Source: UBA1672 sp965263215 (GTDB lineage: Bacteria > Pseudomonadota > Alphaproteobacteria > Micavibrionales > Micavibrionaceae). From it: a stretch of 64,000 nucleotides of DNA. The translations under genes were made by a program, and so were the position numbers. Of the stretch, positions 17,802-26,490 are shown one piece after another. Under the pieces are notes generated by a model. The model worked only from the letters and a program-made list of their open reading frames with translations, did no database searches and was not told the DNA's origin. The first letter of the stretch is position 1; each line of letters starts with the position of its first letter. The stretch spans positions 620,001 to 684,000 of the forward strand of contig OZ253663.1 of assembly GCA_965263215.1 (NCBI GenBank). Reading direction: 5' to 3'.

Positions 17802-18518
17802 ATGGAAGATTCTAAGACCCCTAAAGATTTGGAAATTGAACGTCTTGAAAAAGAGTATCAAGACTTTGCTTATATTGTCTCTCATGATTTAAGGGCGCCG
17901 CTCAGGCACGTAAAAGAATTTACAAACTTACTTATTGGTTCACGTGAAGAAAATTTATCTGCGGAAGATAAGGAATATTTATTCTTTCTCAATAGATCGC
18001 TTGAGAAAATCGATGATATGCAGAAGGCGTTACTTTCCTTTTCTCGTTTGAACACCAGAGCGGAAGAGCGTGAGTATGTTGATTTAAATCAAGTTATTGA
18101 TAATGTTCTTTTAGAGCTCGGCATTACGCAAATTCCCAATGATATAATTTTTGAAAAAGGCGACTTACCAGTTGTTTTGGCAGAAAAAAAACAGATGAAT
18201 TTACTGTTTTTTTCTTTGATCGATAATGCTTTAAAATTTCATAGCGATGAGACCACTCTCAAAAAAATCAGCATTTCTGTCAAGGATGAGGACGGTGTTT
18301 GGGTTTTTGAAATATCCGATAATGGCATTGGTATTGATCCTCAGTTCCATGACTTGATTTTCCGTTTTTTCCAACGATTAGAGCCTAACCGTTATCCTGG
18401 TATAGGGGCGGGGCTGTCCATATCAAAGAAGATTATTGAGCTTCATGGTGGTGAAATTTTAATTGAATCATCTTTAGGCAAGGGGACGGAAGTTTGTTTC
18501 TTTTTACCTAAGACCTAG
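17802..18518 (+). CDS. Histidine kinase, HisKA-HATPase core without sensor domain
   Basis: 238 residues. A short coiled lead is followed by the H-box in AYIVSHDLRAPLRHVKEF (phospho-His near residue 29), N-box LIDNALKFHSDET, G1 DNGIGIDPQFHDLIF and G2 GIGAGLSISKKIIELHGG. The H-box is of the type found in phytochrome-like kinases. There is no membrane segment or PAS domain, so input must come from a partner. It lies between the two receiver proteins and a larger related kinase. Confidence 0.88.
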   Translation: MEDSKTPKDLEIERLEKEYQDFAYIVSHDLRAPLRHVKEFTNLLIGSREENLSAEDKEYLFFLNRSLEKIDDMQKALLSFSRLNTRAEEREYVDLNQVIDNVLLELGITQIPNDIIFEKGDLPVVLAEKKQMNLLFFSLIDNALKFHSDETTLKKISISVKDEDGVWVFEISDNGIGIDPQFHDLIFRFFQRLEPNRYPGIGAGLSISKKIIELHGGEILIESSLGKGTEVCFFLPKT

Positions 18519-18642
18519 TACCTTTTTCTAATATGTGAAAATCTGTTTATCTATCTGAGTATTTAATTGAAATCGATGATGATTGATAAAGGAATACGTT
18601 GTGCGTTTAATAACCTGCTTATTACCAATTTTTTAGGATTTT

Positions 18643-20763
18643 ATGGCTGATCAGGCGGAAATTATTGAATATGTCTTAAGAGAGAAAAAGCGCCTGGAGC
18701 GCAGTGGCCATCTGCATTGGTTTCATTGGGGGATTGTCATTGCGTCTTTGGTTCTGACGTTTGGGGTTTGGTACTTTACGAAAACGCAGATTGAAACAAA
18801 AATACGCAATCAATTTGATCGTGAGGCATTGCGTGTTGTTGAAATGATAGATGAGCGCATGCATAAATATGAAGATGCACTCTGGAGTGGTGTTGCTGCA
18901 ATACATTCGCAAAGTCACGGTATAGACAATGAGGAATGGAAGCGTTTTGCCGAAACACTCAGGATTGAAACCAGATATCCCGGTATTAATGGTATTGGTG
19001 TGATCTACGATATTGATCCCAAAATGGTTGATGAATTTTTAGAAGAACAGCGCAAAACCCGCCCTGATTTTAAAATTCATCCCGCGCATGATGAAAAAGA
19101 GTGTCTTCCGATTACATATATCGAGCCGGTAGAAGCGAATGCAGCGGCAGTTGGGCTGGATATGGCGCATGAAGCGAATAGGTACAAAGCCATGATTAAC
19201 GCTAAAAACACAGGTGTTGCGCAAATCACAGGGCCGATTACGTTGGTACAGGATGCGGCAAAGACCCCGGGTTTTTTGTTTCACGCTCCATTCTATGATG
19301 GTTCAGTTGAAACACTTGAGGATCGCCAACAAAATTTTGTTGGTACCGTTTACGCGCCCTTCATTTTCAACAGGCTTTTAGAAGGTACGTTACAATCGGA
19401 AAGACGCCATGTCGGTATCAAGGTTTCAGATGGAGGGAGTGTTCTGTTTGATGAAAACCATGTTGGTGAAGTTGATTTTGATCCTAACCCGATATTTAAG
19501 TCATACGAAACAGTGGAATTATATGGAAGACGTTGGGATTTTGAAATATGGAGTAAGCTTTCATTCAGAAAAGCCACATCGACTAGTAAGCCTTGGTTAG
19601 TATTGGCCGGCGGATTGACGATTGATGGCATGCTGCTCGCATTGTTTATATTTTTGGCGCGATCTAATCGGCATGCCCTGAAATTTGCACATAGTATGGC
19701 TGAGGCGCAACAGATTGATGCAACAATGCTCGAGAGTATAATTGAAAATGCGGTCGATGGCTTGATCACAATTGATGCTGATGGTCACATTGAGAGTTAT
19801 AATAAGGCGTGTGAAGAAATTTTTGGTTATGCCTCAAATGAAATTATAGGTAAAAATGGCCAGATTTTGATTCCGAATTTATATGATAATGATGGTGGTC
19901 AAAAAATTATGGGGGCGCGTCAAGAAATAGAAGGTAAACGAAAAGACGGCACAATTTTTCCGCTTGATCTTTCTATGAATGAAATACATTTAGACGGACG
20001 AAAAATTTATAGCGCCATCCTACGAGATATATCTAATCGAAAAAAAGCTGAAGATGAAATTATGCGTTCTAACGAGGAATTGGAACGCTTTGCCTATATC
20101 GCGTCTCATGATTTACAAGAACCTTTGCGTATGGTGAATAATTTTACGCAATTACTTGAAGCAGAATATAAAGAACAGCTTGATGATCAGGCGCAAAAAT
20201 ATATGCATTTTATCACTGATGGTGCGCAGCGCATGCAGAATTTGATATTAGACTTGCTGGAATATTCGCGTATTGGTCACGAAGAAGCAGGCTTCTCTGA
20301 TGTTGATACTGCGCTGCATACCAAACTGGCAATTGAAAACTTACAAGAGATTGTTAACGATACCCGCGCTGTCATTACAACGGGCGATTTGCCTGTTGTT
20401 CAAGTGAATCCTGTACGCTTTGTACGTTTAATGCAAAACTTGATCGGCAATAGTATTAAATATAGAGATAAAGATAGGGGGCCGGAAATTACCATAGAGG
20501 CAAAAGATAATGGAGAAGAGTGGCTGTTTTCTGTAACTGATAATGGCATTGGTATGAAGGAAGGCTATTTGGAACAGATTTTTGTTATTTTCAAACGTCT
20601 ACATGGTAAAAGTGAGTATCAGGGCACGGGCATAGGCTTGGCTATTTGTAAAAAAATCGTTGAGAGTTTTGATGGTAGAATTTGGGCAGAATCTGAGCCT
20701 GAAAAAGGATCAGTGTTTTATTTCACGATTCCCAAGGTTGAATCTGAAAGGAGAGTATCATGA
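18643..20763 (+). CDS. Transmembrane hybrid-type sensor histidine kinase: CHASE-PAS-HisKA-HATPase
   Basis: 706 residues. TM1 (WGIVIASLVLTFGVWYF, about 30-46), an extracytoplasmic CHASE-type domain (RIETRYPGINGIGVIYDID, FLFHAPFYDG, GTVYAPFIF), TM2 (WLVLAGGLTIDGMLLALFIFL, about 320-340), PAS (MLESIIENAVDGLITIDADGHIESYN), H-box AYIASHDLQEPLRMVNNF, then N-box IGNSIKYRDKD and G-boxes DNGIGMKEG and GTGIGLAICKKIV. CHASE domains sense small extracellular ligands. Its stop overlaps the start of the next receiver gene, a clear kinase-regulator pair. Confidence 0.92.
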   Translation: MADQAEIIEYVLREKKRLERSGHLHWFHWGIVIASLVLTFGVWYFTKTQIETKIRNQFDREALRVVEMIDERMHKYEDALWSGVAAIHSQSHGIDNEEWKRFAETLRIETRYPGINGIGVIYDIDPKMVDEFLEEQRKTRPDFKIHPAHDEKECLPITYIEPVEANAAAVGLDMAHEANRYKAMINAKNTGVAQITGPITLVQDAAKTPGFLFHAPFYDGSVETLEDRQQNFVGTVYAPFIFNRLLEGTLQSERRHVGIKVSDGGSVLFDENHVGEVDFDPNPIFKSYETVELYGRRWDFEIWSKLSFRKATSTSKPWLVLAGGLTIDGMLLALFIFLARSNRHALKFAHSMAEAQQIDATMLESIIENAVDGLITIDADGHIESYNKACEEIFGYASNEIIGKNGQILIPNLYDNDGGQKIMGARQEIEGKRKDGTIFPLDLSMNEIHLDGRKIYSAILRDISNRKKAEDEIMRSNEELERFAYIASHDLQEPLRMVNNFTQLLEAEYKEQLDDQAQKYMHFITDGAQRMQNLILDLLEYSRIGHEEAGFSDVDTALHTKLAIENLQEIVNDTRAVITTGDLPVVQVNPVRFVRLMQNLIGNSIKYRDKDRGPEITIEAKDNGEEWLFSVTDNGIGMKEGYLEQIFVIFKRLHGKSEYQGTGIGLAICKKIVESFDGRIWAESEPEKGSVFYFTIPKVESERRVS

Positions 20764-21200
20764 TGAAAGAAGCAAGGCCGATTAATATTTTATTGGTGGA
20801 GGATAACGAGGGTGATGTTTTTTTGGTTAAAAAAGCATTTGAAAAAGCTAAAATCATGAATGTTATTTATGCGGCGTCAGATGGTGAAATGGCAATGCAA
20901 ATGTTAAAAGGGCAAAGTGGTCATTCTGACTTTCCGAAGCCTGATATTATTTTGCTGGATATTAACATGCCCAAAATGGATGGCAGACAAGTCTTAGCGG
21001 ATTTAAAGGCTGATCCTGATTTATGCCGTATCCCGGTTATTGTTTTGACAAGCTCTGAGGCAGAAGAAGATGTTAAGCAAAGTTACGACCTTCAGGCGAG
21101 CGGCTACATCGTGAAGCCGATCAATCTTCTGAAATTTCAGGATGTCGTGACCGCAATAGAAGATTTTTGGTTTTCGATTGTGGTACTCCCTCCTAAATAG
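20760..21200 (+). CDS. Response regulator, receiver domain only (Rcp1-like)
   Basis: 146 residues: LVEDNEGDVFLVKKAF, phosphoacceptor Asp in IILLDINMPKMDGRQVL, VLTSSEAEEDV and YIVKPIN. This is the form of single-domain regulators that partner phytochrome-type kinases. Translation is coupled to the CHASE kinase by a 4-base overlap, so that kinase is the likely phosphodonor. No output domain. Confidence 0.9.
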   Translation: MMKEARPINILLVEDNEGDVFLVKKAFEKAKIMNVIYAASDGEMAMQMLKGQSGHSDFPKPDIILLDINMPKMDGRQVLADLKADPDLCRIPVIVLTSSEAEEDVKQSYDLQASGYIVKPINLLKFQDVVTAIEDFWFSIVVLPPK

Positions 21201-21255
21201 CATGAAGATATTTTGTATTGAACTAGTCTCGCACTAATTAAAATTAAAGAGGATT

Positions 21256-21321
21256 ATGTCGCCTATAAAAAAACACTTCAAAAGGGGTGCCGTTTTACGT
21301 GTTAAAAGATGGAGCGAGTGA
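21256..21321 (+). CDS. Possible 21-residue basic peptide
   Basis: Between the receiver gene and the tRNA fragment, AAAGAGGATT precedes an ATG at 21256 that opens a 21-codon frame (MSPIKKHFKRGAVLRVKRWSE). It is very basic and its last codons lie inside the tRNA-derived repeat. The ribosome site is good but the length gives no statistical support, so it may be chance. The rest of 21201-21446 holds the tRNA fragment and otherwise nothing I recognise. Confidence 0.15.
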   Translation: MSPIKKHFKRGAVLRVKRWSE

Positions 21322-21352
21322 AGAGATTCGAACTCTCGGCCCCAACCTTGGC
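21309..21352 (-). repeat. 44-bp direct repeat: 3' part of tRNA-Gly(GCC), left copy (attachment-site-like)
   Basis: These 44 bases are identical to 35293-35336. They cover the tRNA-Gly 3' part from the anticodon GCC through the T arm, acceptor 3' strand and CCA. To the right of 21352 the sequence no longer matches a tRNA, so this copy is not a functional gene. A duplicated tRNA 3' end beginning in the anticodon loop is the classic scar of tyrosine-recombinase integration. Confidence 0.85.
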
Positions 21353-21446
21353 GAACGGGGGCTGGGGAAGTAGAATGTTATGGTTCGAGCTACGGAAACT
21401 GAGTTAAATTATGCGACAGTATTGAAATAAAAGGAGGCACCTTTGT

Positions 21447-21866
21447 CTACTTTTTATCCATCACAATATCAGCGGCTTCTATGTTATGTTTACGTAAAAA
21501 TACCATAAGGCTCAGAAGTTTTTGCATAGAAGCGTCTTTATCCCCAATAATAACGACTTGCTTTTTATCATGTGTTAGTGCCGTTAGGGCTTCTTTGAAT
21601 TTTGTTTCGTCTTGATACAAAACATCATTAATTTTCCAATCATTATCGTTGGGCAATAAAGTTACAGAAAGCATGGTCGGGTCTTCGATGGCCTGGACGA
21701 CGTCTTCCGCATCTTCCGGTAAATTAACATCCAACGTGTAAGGTACAGCATTTGCCGTTAAGATAAAAAATATAATCAGCATGAACATAACATCCAGCAG
21801 AGGAGTCAGGTCAGGCATAAGATCGGTAATAATGTTACCTCGTTGGCTATCTGGTATTTCGATCAT
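21447..21866 (-). CDS. exbD: ExbD/TolR-type biopolymer transport protein
   Basis: 139 residues, part of the proton-driven inner-membrane motor that energises TonB. One N-terminal membrane segment, LTPLLDVMFMLIIFFILTA (about 18-36), carries the conserved proton-coupling Asp (LLDVMF). A periplasmic ExbD domain follows. The start overlaps the exbB stop (ATGA). Gene order tonB-exbB-exbD on the minus strand. Confidence 0.92.
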   Translation of the reverse strand: MIEIPDSQRGNIITDLMPDLTPLLDVMFMLIIFFILTANAVPYTLDVNLPEDAEDVVQAIEDPTMLSVTLLPNDNDWKINDVLYQDETKFKEALTALTHDKKQVVIIGDKDASMQKLLSLMVFLRKHNIEAADIVMDKK

Positions 21867-22402
21867 GATAATTTCACACCCTCAATCTCAAGGCTTTGCC
21901 TGTTTAAATGCTTTTGCAATTTTAAAAGCCGTTTTTCTGCCATCCGTGAATACAGAAAACTTGCAAAAAGACAGGGCAAGGCGATTGAAAGCCCATAGGC
22001 CGTAGTTAGCATAGCGCTCCATAAACCATCAGCAATCATACTGGGGATGACTGGTCCGGTTTGCCCTGCGATATCACGAAAAGCTTCGATCATCCCTAAC
22101 ACAGTGCCAAGCAAGCCGAGCATTGGACTGAGAACGGCGATAATGCGCAAGAGATGAATGCCATGCTCAAGCTTGGCTTTAAGGTCAGTTAGCCGAAAGG
22201 ATAAAATTTCATCACGAATATTTTTCTTGAGATCAGCATTATCTTTAAGCTCTTGCGAGAGAGCTTTATAGCTCTCAGAGTTTTGCAATTTTGGTAAGCG
22301 GGCAAAAAAGATCAAACGCTCAATGATAAGCACAGTCCCTAACAGTGAAAGCGCGGTAAGCGGGTAAAAAAGAGGGCCTACTTGTGTAATTATCTCTGGC
22401 AT
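21863..22402 (-). CDS. exbB: ExbB/MotA/TolQ-type proton channel protein
   Basis: 179 residues from ATG 22402, which lies 13 bases after the tonB stop with AGAGAAAC upstream; the longer frame to 22489 would run into tonB. Three membrane segments are visible: LTALSLLGTVLIIERLIFF, LLRIIAVLSPMLGLLGTVLGMI and LTTAYGLSIALPCLFASFLYS. The segment SPMLGLLGTVLGMIEAF is the family signature. It forms the motor with ExbD and TonB. Confidence 0.92.
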   Translation of the reverse strand: MPEIITQVGPLFYPLTALSLLGTVLIIERLIFFARLPKLQNSESYKALSQELKDNADLKKNIRDEILSFRLTDLKAKLEHGIHLLRIIAVLSPMLGLLGTVLGMIEAFRDIAGQTGPVIPSMIADGLWSAMLTTAYGLSIALPCLFASFLYSRMAEKRLLKLQKHLNRQSLEIEGVKLS

Positions 22403-22415
22403 GTTGTTTCTCTGC

Positions 22416-23117
22416 TTACTGGATTTTAAATTCAATCGGTATTTCAACCCAACTTTGGATTGCACGACCATTAATAACATTAGGATCAAATGTCCATTTT
22501 TTTACAGCCTTAATCGCCGCTTTGTTCAATAAAGAATATTGTGATGGTTTGTGGAGTTTAATTTTCTGTCTTTCCCCTGATTCGGAAATCAGAACGTGTA
22601 ATAACACAACACCTTCTTGGCGCATGCGCAGTGCTTTTTTAGGGTATTTGGGCTGAATACGGCGCCCTTTCGTCATGGCTTCACTGATGACGGGAATGAC
22701 ATCCGAAACGGGAGCGGTCTTAACAAGCTTTTGCTGAATGGGCTTAACGGCTTTTGGGGGGATTCGAGGTTGCGATGTGGCAGCAGGTTCAATTTTATTG
22801 AGTTTTTTCGGGGGAGGATTATCTACAGTTTTTATGGCTGCTTTCTTAACCGCGGGTTTTGTTTTTTTCTGAACGGTTTCGAGTTTGACCGGTTCTGACG
22901 GTTTCGAAATTTCAATCGGCTCTGTTTTGGGGGCTTGACTGACGAAACGAATACTCACGTTGGTGGGGGCACTGTAGGTGTCTGCTGATATAATATTGCG
23001 CGCATTAGGCAGAGTAAGACATACCAGTATTAATGCGTGAAGTGCAATAGCTCCAGCAATTCCAGCGCTCAATCTTTGTGCGTCTATATCATCTAAAAAA
23101 TCGTTATTCAAAAACAT
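22416..23117 (-). CDS. tonB: TonB energy-transducing protein
   Basis: 233 residues. One N-terminal membrane anchor (IAGAIALHALILVCLTL, about 20-36), a Pro/Lys-rich periplasm-spanning linker (PVKLETVQKKTKPAVKKA and following) and a C-terminal TonB domain (EGVVLLHVLISESGERQKI, AIKAVKKWTFDP, VEIPIEFKI). It transmits proton-motive force to outer-membrane receptors, most likely the divergently encoded FecA-like receptor. Expression probably answers to iron through the Fur site in the shared intergenic region. Confidence 0.93.
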   Translation of the reverse strand: MFLNNDFLDDIDAQRLSAGIAGAIALHALILVCLTLPNARNIISADTYSAPTNVSIRFVSQAPKTEPIEISKPSEPVKLETVQKKTKPAVKKAAIKTVDNPPPKKLNKIEPAATSQPRIPPKAVKPIQQKLVKTAPVSDVIPVISEAMTKGRRIQPKYPKKALRMRQEGVVLLHVLISESGERQKIKLHKPSQYSLLNKAAIKAVKKWTFDPNVINGRAIQSWVEIPIEFKIQ

Positions 23118-23131
23118 TAAAAACCTAAAGT

Positions 23132-23150
23132 GAGAATGATTTTCATTCTT
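23132..23150. promoter_or_regulatory. Fur box between tonB and the receptor gene
   Basis: GAGAATGATTTTCATTCTT matches the 19-bp Fur consensus GATAATGATAATCATTATC at most positions and is nearly palindromic. It is immediately followed by TTGACA (23149-23154), a possible -35 element for the receptor gene with TATAAG 15 bases downstream. A second, weaker Fur-like stretch, TTGCTATTCATTCTCATTT, lies at 23191-23209. Both divergent transcripts could be repressed by Fur-Fe2+. Confidence 0.75.
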
Positions 23151-23236
23151 GACATGGTTAAAAAGGTCCTATAAGGACAGATAATAACTATTGCTATTCA
23201 TTCTCATTTACAAGAGAAAAATTGAGGGATTTAAAA

Positions 23237-25465
23237 ATGACTGCTCGCGTAAAAACAGCCCTAGCGCTGACCACCATTCTTGCAACAATACCAGCATACA
23301 ATGCTTTGGCTGAAGAGCAGTCTCTTCCGCCATCTGATCATGCAAAAACGGTGATGGAGCGTGTTATGGTCATTGGCAGTGCGGATCGCGCTGCAGATTT
23401 AACAGGGTCTGCCCAATTCATTGATAAGGAAACGTTAGATGAAAATAACTACACGGATATTAATCGTGTCCTTAGACAGGTGCCGGGCGTTAATATTCAA
23501 GAAGAAGAGGGATACGGGAACAGACCTAACATCGGATTACGTGGCGGTCGCTCCGAGCGGAGCGCGGATATTACGCTTATGGAAGACGGTATTTTAATAG
23601 CGCCTGCGCCATATTCTGCGCCTTCTGCGTATTACTTCCCACGCGTGAGTCGCATGGAGGCGGTTGAAGTGCGCAAAGGATCAAGTACCATCAAATTTGG
23701 ACCGCGTACAACAAGCGGTGCGATTAACCTCATTTCGAGCTCCGTTCCTGAAACAGAAGAGATCGAAGCCCTTACGGCATACGGCACGGATAATACGCAG
23801 CGTTTTCAAGGTCATTACGGTAACAGTGTTGCCTTTGGTTCCGGTACTTTTGGTTTTGTTATAGACGCAAGCCACGAGGCCACTGACGGGTTTAAGAGCA
23901 TTGATATCGTTGGAGGAGATACGGGATATTCTATTCAGGATTTAATGGGTAAAGTGAAGTTCAGCACAGATCCTGCAGATGACTTGTTCCAGTCAATAGA
24001 AATAAAGTTTGGCGCAACAACTGAGGATTCTGATGAAACTTACCTTGGTCTGACCCAATCTGATTTTGATGCAAACCCATATCGTCGTTATGCCTCAACG
24101 CAGGTGGATAATATGGATGCTGATCACCGTCAATATCACATACGTCACTTTATTGACTTTGGTGATTTTGATGCCACAACAACACTTTATCATAATCAGT
24201 TTTCGCGTAACTGGTATAAGTTGGATGACGTAACGGTTGGTGGCGTTCGATCAAGCTTGAGCGGCGCCTTAGACTCTGCGGCGCATCTGTCTGCTTTGCA
24301 GGGGCTAACAGACTTAGACGGAAGTGCTGCCAATAACCTGACCGTTCGTGCCAATAACCGTGATTATTATTCAACAGGTTTGCAAACCGATATAGCAACA
24401 CAATTCGGTTGGGGGCAGACGGAGCATCAGATTGAGTTTGGGGCGCGCTATCATTATGACAAGGAAGACCGTTTCCAACAAGAGGATTTATATGCCATTA
24501 CAGGCGGTGTTATGACACTCGCCAGTGCGGGCGCCCCGGGGTCTAACGCCAATCGCCATGGCACGGCCAAGGCAACTGCTTTATATGTTCTTGATGAAAT
24601 TAACTATAATAACTGGACGTTCGTTCCCGGTGCGCGTTACGAGTATATCGAGCTTAAACGCGAAGATTTTAACAGCAGTGAAATCCGCGAAAATACGGTT
24701 GATGAAATCGTACCGGGACTTGGTGTGAGTTACGCTTTCACCGATGAATATAGTGTGTTTGGCGGCATCCATAAGGGGTTCGCTCCGCCATCCCCAAGCA
24801 GCACAAATGATGATAATGAAGAGAGCGTCAATTACGAGCTTGGTGGTCGTTACAACGGCAATAACCTTAACCTGGAGCTTGTTGGATTCTTCAATGATTA
24901 TTCGAATCTGCTCGGTGAATGTACGCTGTCATCAGGTTGTACGGGCGGTGCAGTCGGAGATCAGTTTAATGCCGGAGAAGTTGATGCCTATGGTGTTGAA
25001 TTTTCGCTTGGCTATGATGCTGCACCAAGTTTGAATATCTCGGACTTGAGCTTGCCGATTACCTTTAATTACACCTATACGAAAGCCGAGTTTCAGAACA
25101 GCTTTGTCAGTTCTTTTGATGAATGGGGCAGTGTCACGAGCGGGGACGAGCTACCATACATTCCCGAACATCAGTTTTATGTGTCTGCGGGCGTAGTCGC
25201 GTCTGATTGGGAAGTGCATGTGGCCGGTAAATATGTTGATGAAATGCGTACACAGGCGGGTAGTGGCTCGGTCCCCTCTGATGAAGGCACAGACGCGCAC
25301 TTTATTGTGGATGTTGCCGGAGAATATGAGGTGCTTGAAGGGACGCGTCTTTTTGCAACAGTCGATAATTTATTCGACACGGAATATGTTGCTGCGCGCA
25401 GACCTGCGGGCGCACGCCCTGGAAAACCTTTGACAGCGTTGGTTGGTTTGAAATTTGAATTTTAG
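23237..25465 (+). CDS. TonB-dependent outer-membrane receptor, FecA-like
   Basis: 742 residues from the ATG at 23237 (GAGGGA upstream; an in-frame TTG at 23222 is disfavoured). Signal peptide ending LAEE; plug domain with LRQVPGVNIQEEEGYGNRPNIGLRGGRSERS and MEAVEVRKGSSTIKFGPRTTSGAINLI, typical of FecA/Fe(III)-siderophore receptors; beta-barrel strands to the C-terminal LTALVGLKFEF with terminal Phe. No extended N-terminal signalling domain is present, so it is not a FecI/FecR-type transducer. The ligand is unknown. Fur sites lie upstream. Confidence 0.92.
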   Translation: MTARVKTALALTTILATIPAYNALAEEQSLPPSDHAKTVMERVMVIGSADRAADLTGSAQFIDKETLDENNYTDINRVLRQVPGVNIQEEEGYGNRPNIGLRGGRSERSADITLMEDGILIAPAPYSAPSAYYFPRVSRMEAVEVRKGSSTIKFGPRTTSGAINLISSSVPETEEIEALTAYGTDNTQRFQGHYGNSVAFGSGTFGFVIDASHEATDGFKSIDIVGGDTGYSIQDLMGKVKFSTDPADDLFQSIEIKFGATTEDSDETYLGLTQSDFDANPYRRYASTQVDNMDADHRQYHIRHFIDFGDFDATTTLYHNQFSRNWYKLDDVTVGGVRSSLSGALDSAAHLSALQGLTDLDGSAANNLTVRANNRDYYSTGLQTDIATQFGWGQTEHQIEFGARYHYDKEDRFQQEDLYAITGGVMTLASAGAPGSNANRHGTAKATALYVLDEINYNNWTFVPGARYEYIELKREDFNSSEIRENTVDEIVPGLGVSYAFTDEYSVFGGIHKGFAPPSPSSTNDDNEESVNYELGGRYNGNNLNLELVGFFNDYSNLLGECTLSSGCTGGAVGDQFNAGEVDAYGVEFSLGYDAAPSLNISDLSLPITFNYTYTKAEFQNSFVSSFDEWGSVTSGDELPYIPEHQFYVSAGVVASDWEVHVAGKYVDEMRTQAGSGSVPSDEGTDAHFIVDVAGEYEVLEGTRLFATVDNLFDTEYVAARRPAGARPGKPLTALVGLKFEF

Positions 25466-25500
25466 TGGTAACAAGGCTATCACAGGTATTACTAATTTCG

Positions 25501-25529
25501 ACACCCTCACCTTATTTAGGTGAGGGTGT
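25501..25529 (+). terminator. Strong hairpin after the receptor gene
   Basis: An 11-bp perfect stem (ACACCCTCACC / GGTGAGGGTGT) with loop TTATTTA, 35 bases after the receptor stop. There is no clean U-tract on either side, so intrinsic termination is uncertain; it may also insulate the NAD operon. Confidence 0.5.
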
Positions 25530-25618
25530 TCTGCTATGGGAGGGCGCAGGTGGTGTCAGTAAAGAATAGGAACGCACAAAAGTAATTGCTTTATGTAGAT
25601 TTTTTTATTGACTCAATA

Positions 25619-25662
25619 AATGGCTATGTGCCATTATATATTTAATGGCTCTTGGCCATAAA
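25619..25662. promoter_or_regulatory. Tandem palindromic operators upstream of the NAD/ADP-ribose operon
   Basis: Two copies of AATGGC-N5-GCCAT(T/A), at 25619-25635 and 25644-25660, have centres about 25 bases apart. They lie downstream of a TTGACT -35-like element (25608-25613) and overlap candidate -10 sequences (CATTAT at 25632-25637). The first gene starts 13 bases after the second copy. The arrangement suits a repressor; the NrtR-like protein encoded in this operon is the obvious candidate, but the binding is inferred. Confidence 0.55.
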
Positions 25663-25674
25663 TAAATTGAGGAT

Positions 25675-26490
25675 ATGAATATGACCATTACAGTCAATAA
25701 ACAATCGGTAAAAACATTCCAATTTAGCGGTGGGGAATGCCATGTCAGCATCGAAGGGATTGAGGTCGCGGGTGTGACTGAGGTTGTGGCGTATTTATAT
25801 AGCTCTGATGATGTGATGCGTCTTTTGATGGTGGTGGATGCTATCCGTCAAGAAAATGCGCAAACGCAGATTGATTTGGTTATTCCTTACTTTCCTTATG
25901 CGCGCCAAGACCGCGTTTGTAATAAGGGGGAGGCGTTCAGTGCGAAGGTGATGGCGGGGTTGATTAATGATTTGGACTGTCAATATGTCACGGTGCTTGA
26001 TCCGCATTCAAAAGTCGTGACCGATCATTTGAAAAACTGCCATGTTGTGACGCAGGTTGATTTGGTGCGCGGTGCTTTGGCTGAATTTATAAGTACGCGT
26101 AAATTAACTCTAGTATCACCCGATAAAGGCGCGACGGAGAAAACACAATCCGTGGCCGATGCGTTCGGGTTTGATGTTATTACCTGTAGCAAGGTTCGCG
26201 ATCCGAAAAGCGGTCAGATTACCCATTCAGAGGTGCACGGCGATGTGCGAGGCAAAGATTTAATTATTCTGGATGATATATGCGATGGCGGGCGCACCTT
26301 TACGGAGCTTGCGAAGGTCTTGAAAGACCATGAAGCGGGCGATTTGTACCTTTATGTCACGCACGGGATTTTTTCGAAAGGCTTGGAGGTTTTAAAGGCG
26401 CAGTTCACACATGTGTTTTGTGTGCACACCTTCCTTCAGCCTGACCAAATTGAAACCGATTTTTTAACTGTAATGGGAGATAAAAAATGA
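25675..26490 (+). CDS. Ribose-phosphate pyrophosphokinase-like protein (Prs/Adps-like)
   Basis: 271 residues, shorter than housekeeping PRPP synthetases (about 310). The ATP-site segment PYFPYARQDRVCNKGEAFSAK, KVRDPKSG of the catalytic loop and the PRPP loop LIILDDICDGGRTF are all present. It makes PRPP from ribose-5-P and ATP, or, as in the phage NARP1 pathway where a Prs-like enzyme acts on ADP-ribose, a pyrophosphorylated ADP-ribose. Position at the head of a macrodomain-NAMPT operon fits either. The ATG at 25675 has GAGG upstream; 25681 is an alternative. Confidence 0.85.
   Translation: MNMTITVNKQSVKTFQFSGGECHVSIEGIEVAGVTEVVAYLYSSDDVMRLLMVVDAIRQENAQTQIDLVIPYFPYARQDRVCNKGEAFSAKVMAGLINDLDCQYVTVLDPHSKVVTDHLKNCHVVTQVDLVRGALAEFISTRKLTLVSPDKGATEKTQSVADAFGFDVITCSKVRDPKSGQITHSEVHGDVRGKDLIILDDICDGGRTFTELAKVLKDHEAGDLYLYVTHGIFSKGLEVLKAQFTHVFCVHTFLQPDQIETDFLTVMGDKK

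Noticed and set aside
21309..21384. Second tRNA-Gly gene
   Set aside because: Only the 3' part from the anticodon matches; the bases beyond 21352 do not form the 5' half of the anticodon stem, a D arm or an acceptor 5' strand.
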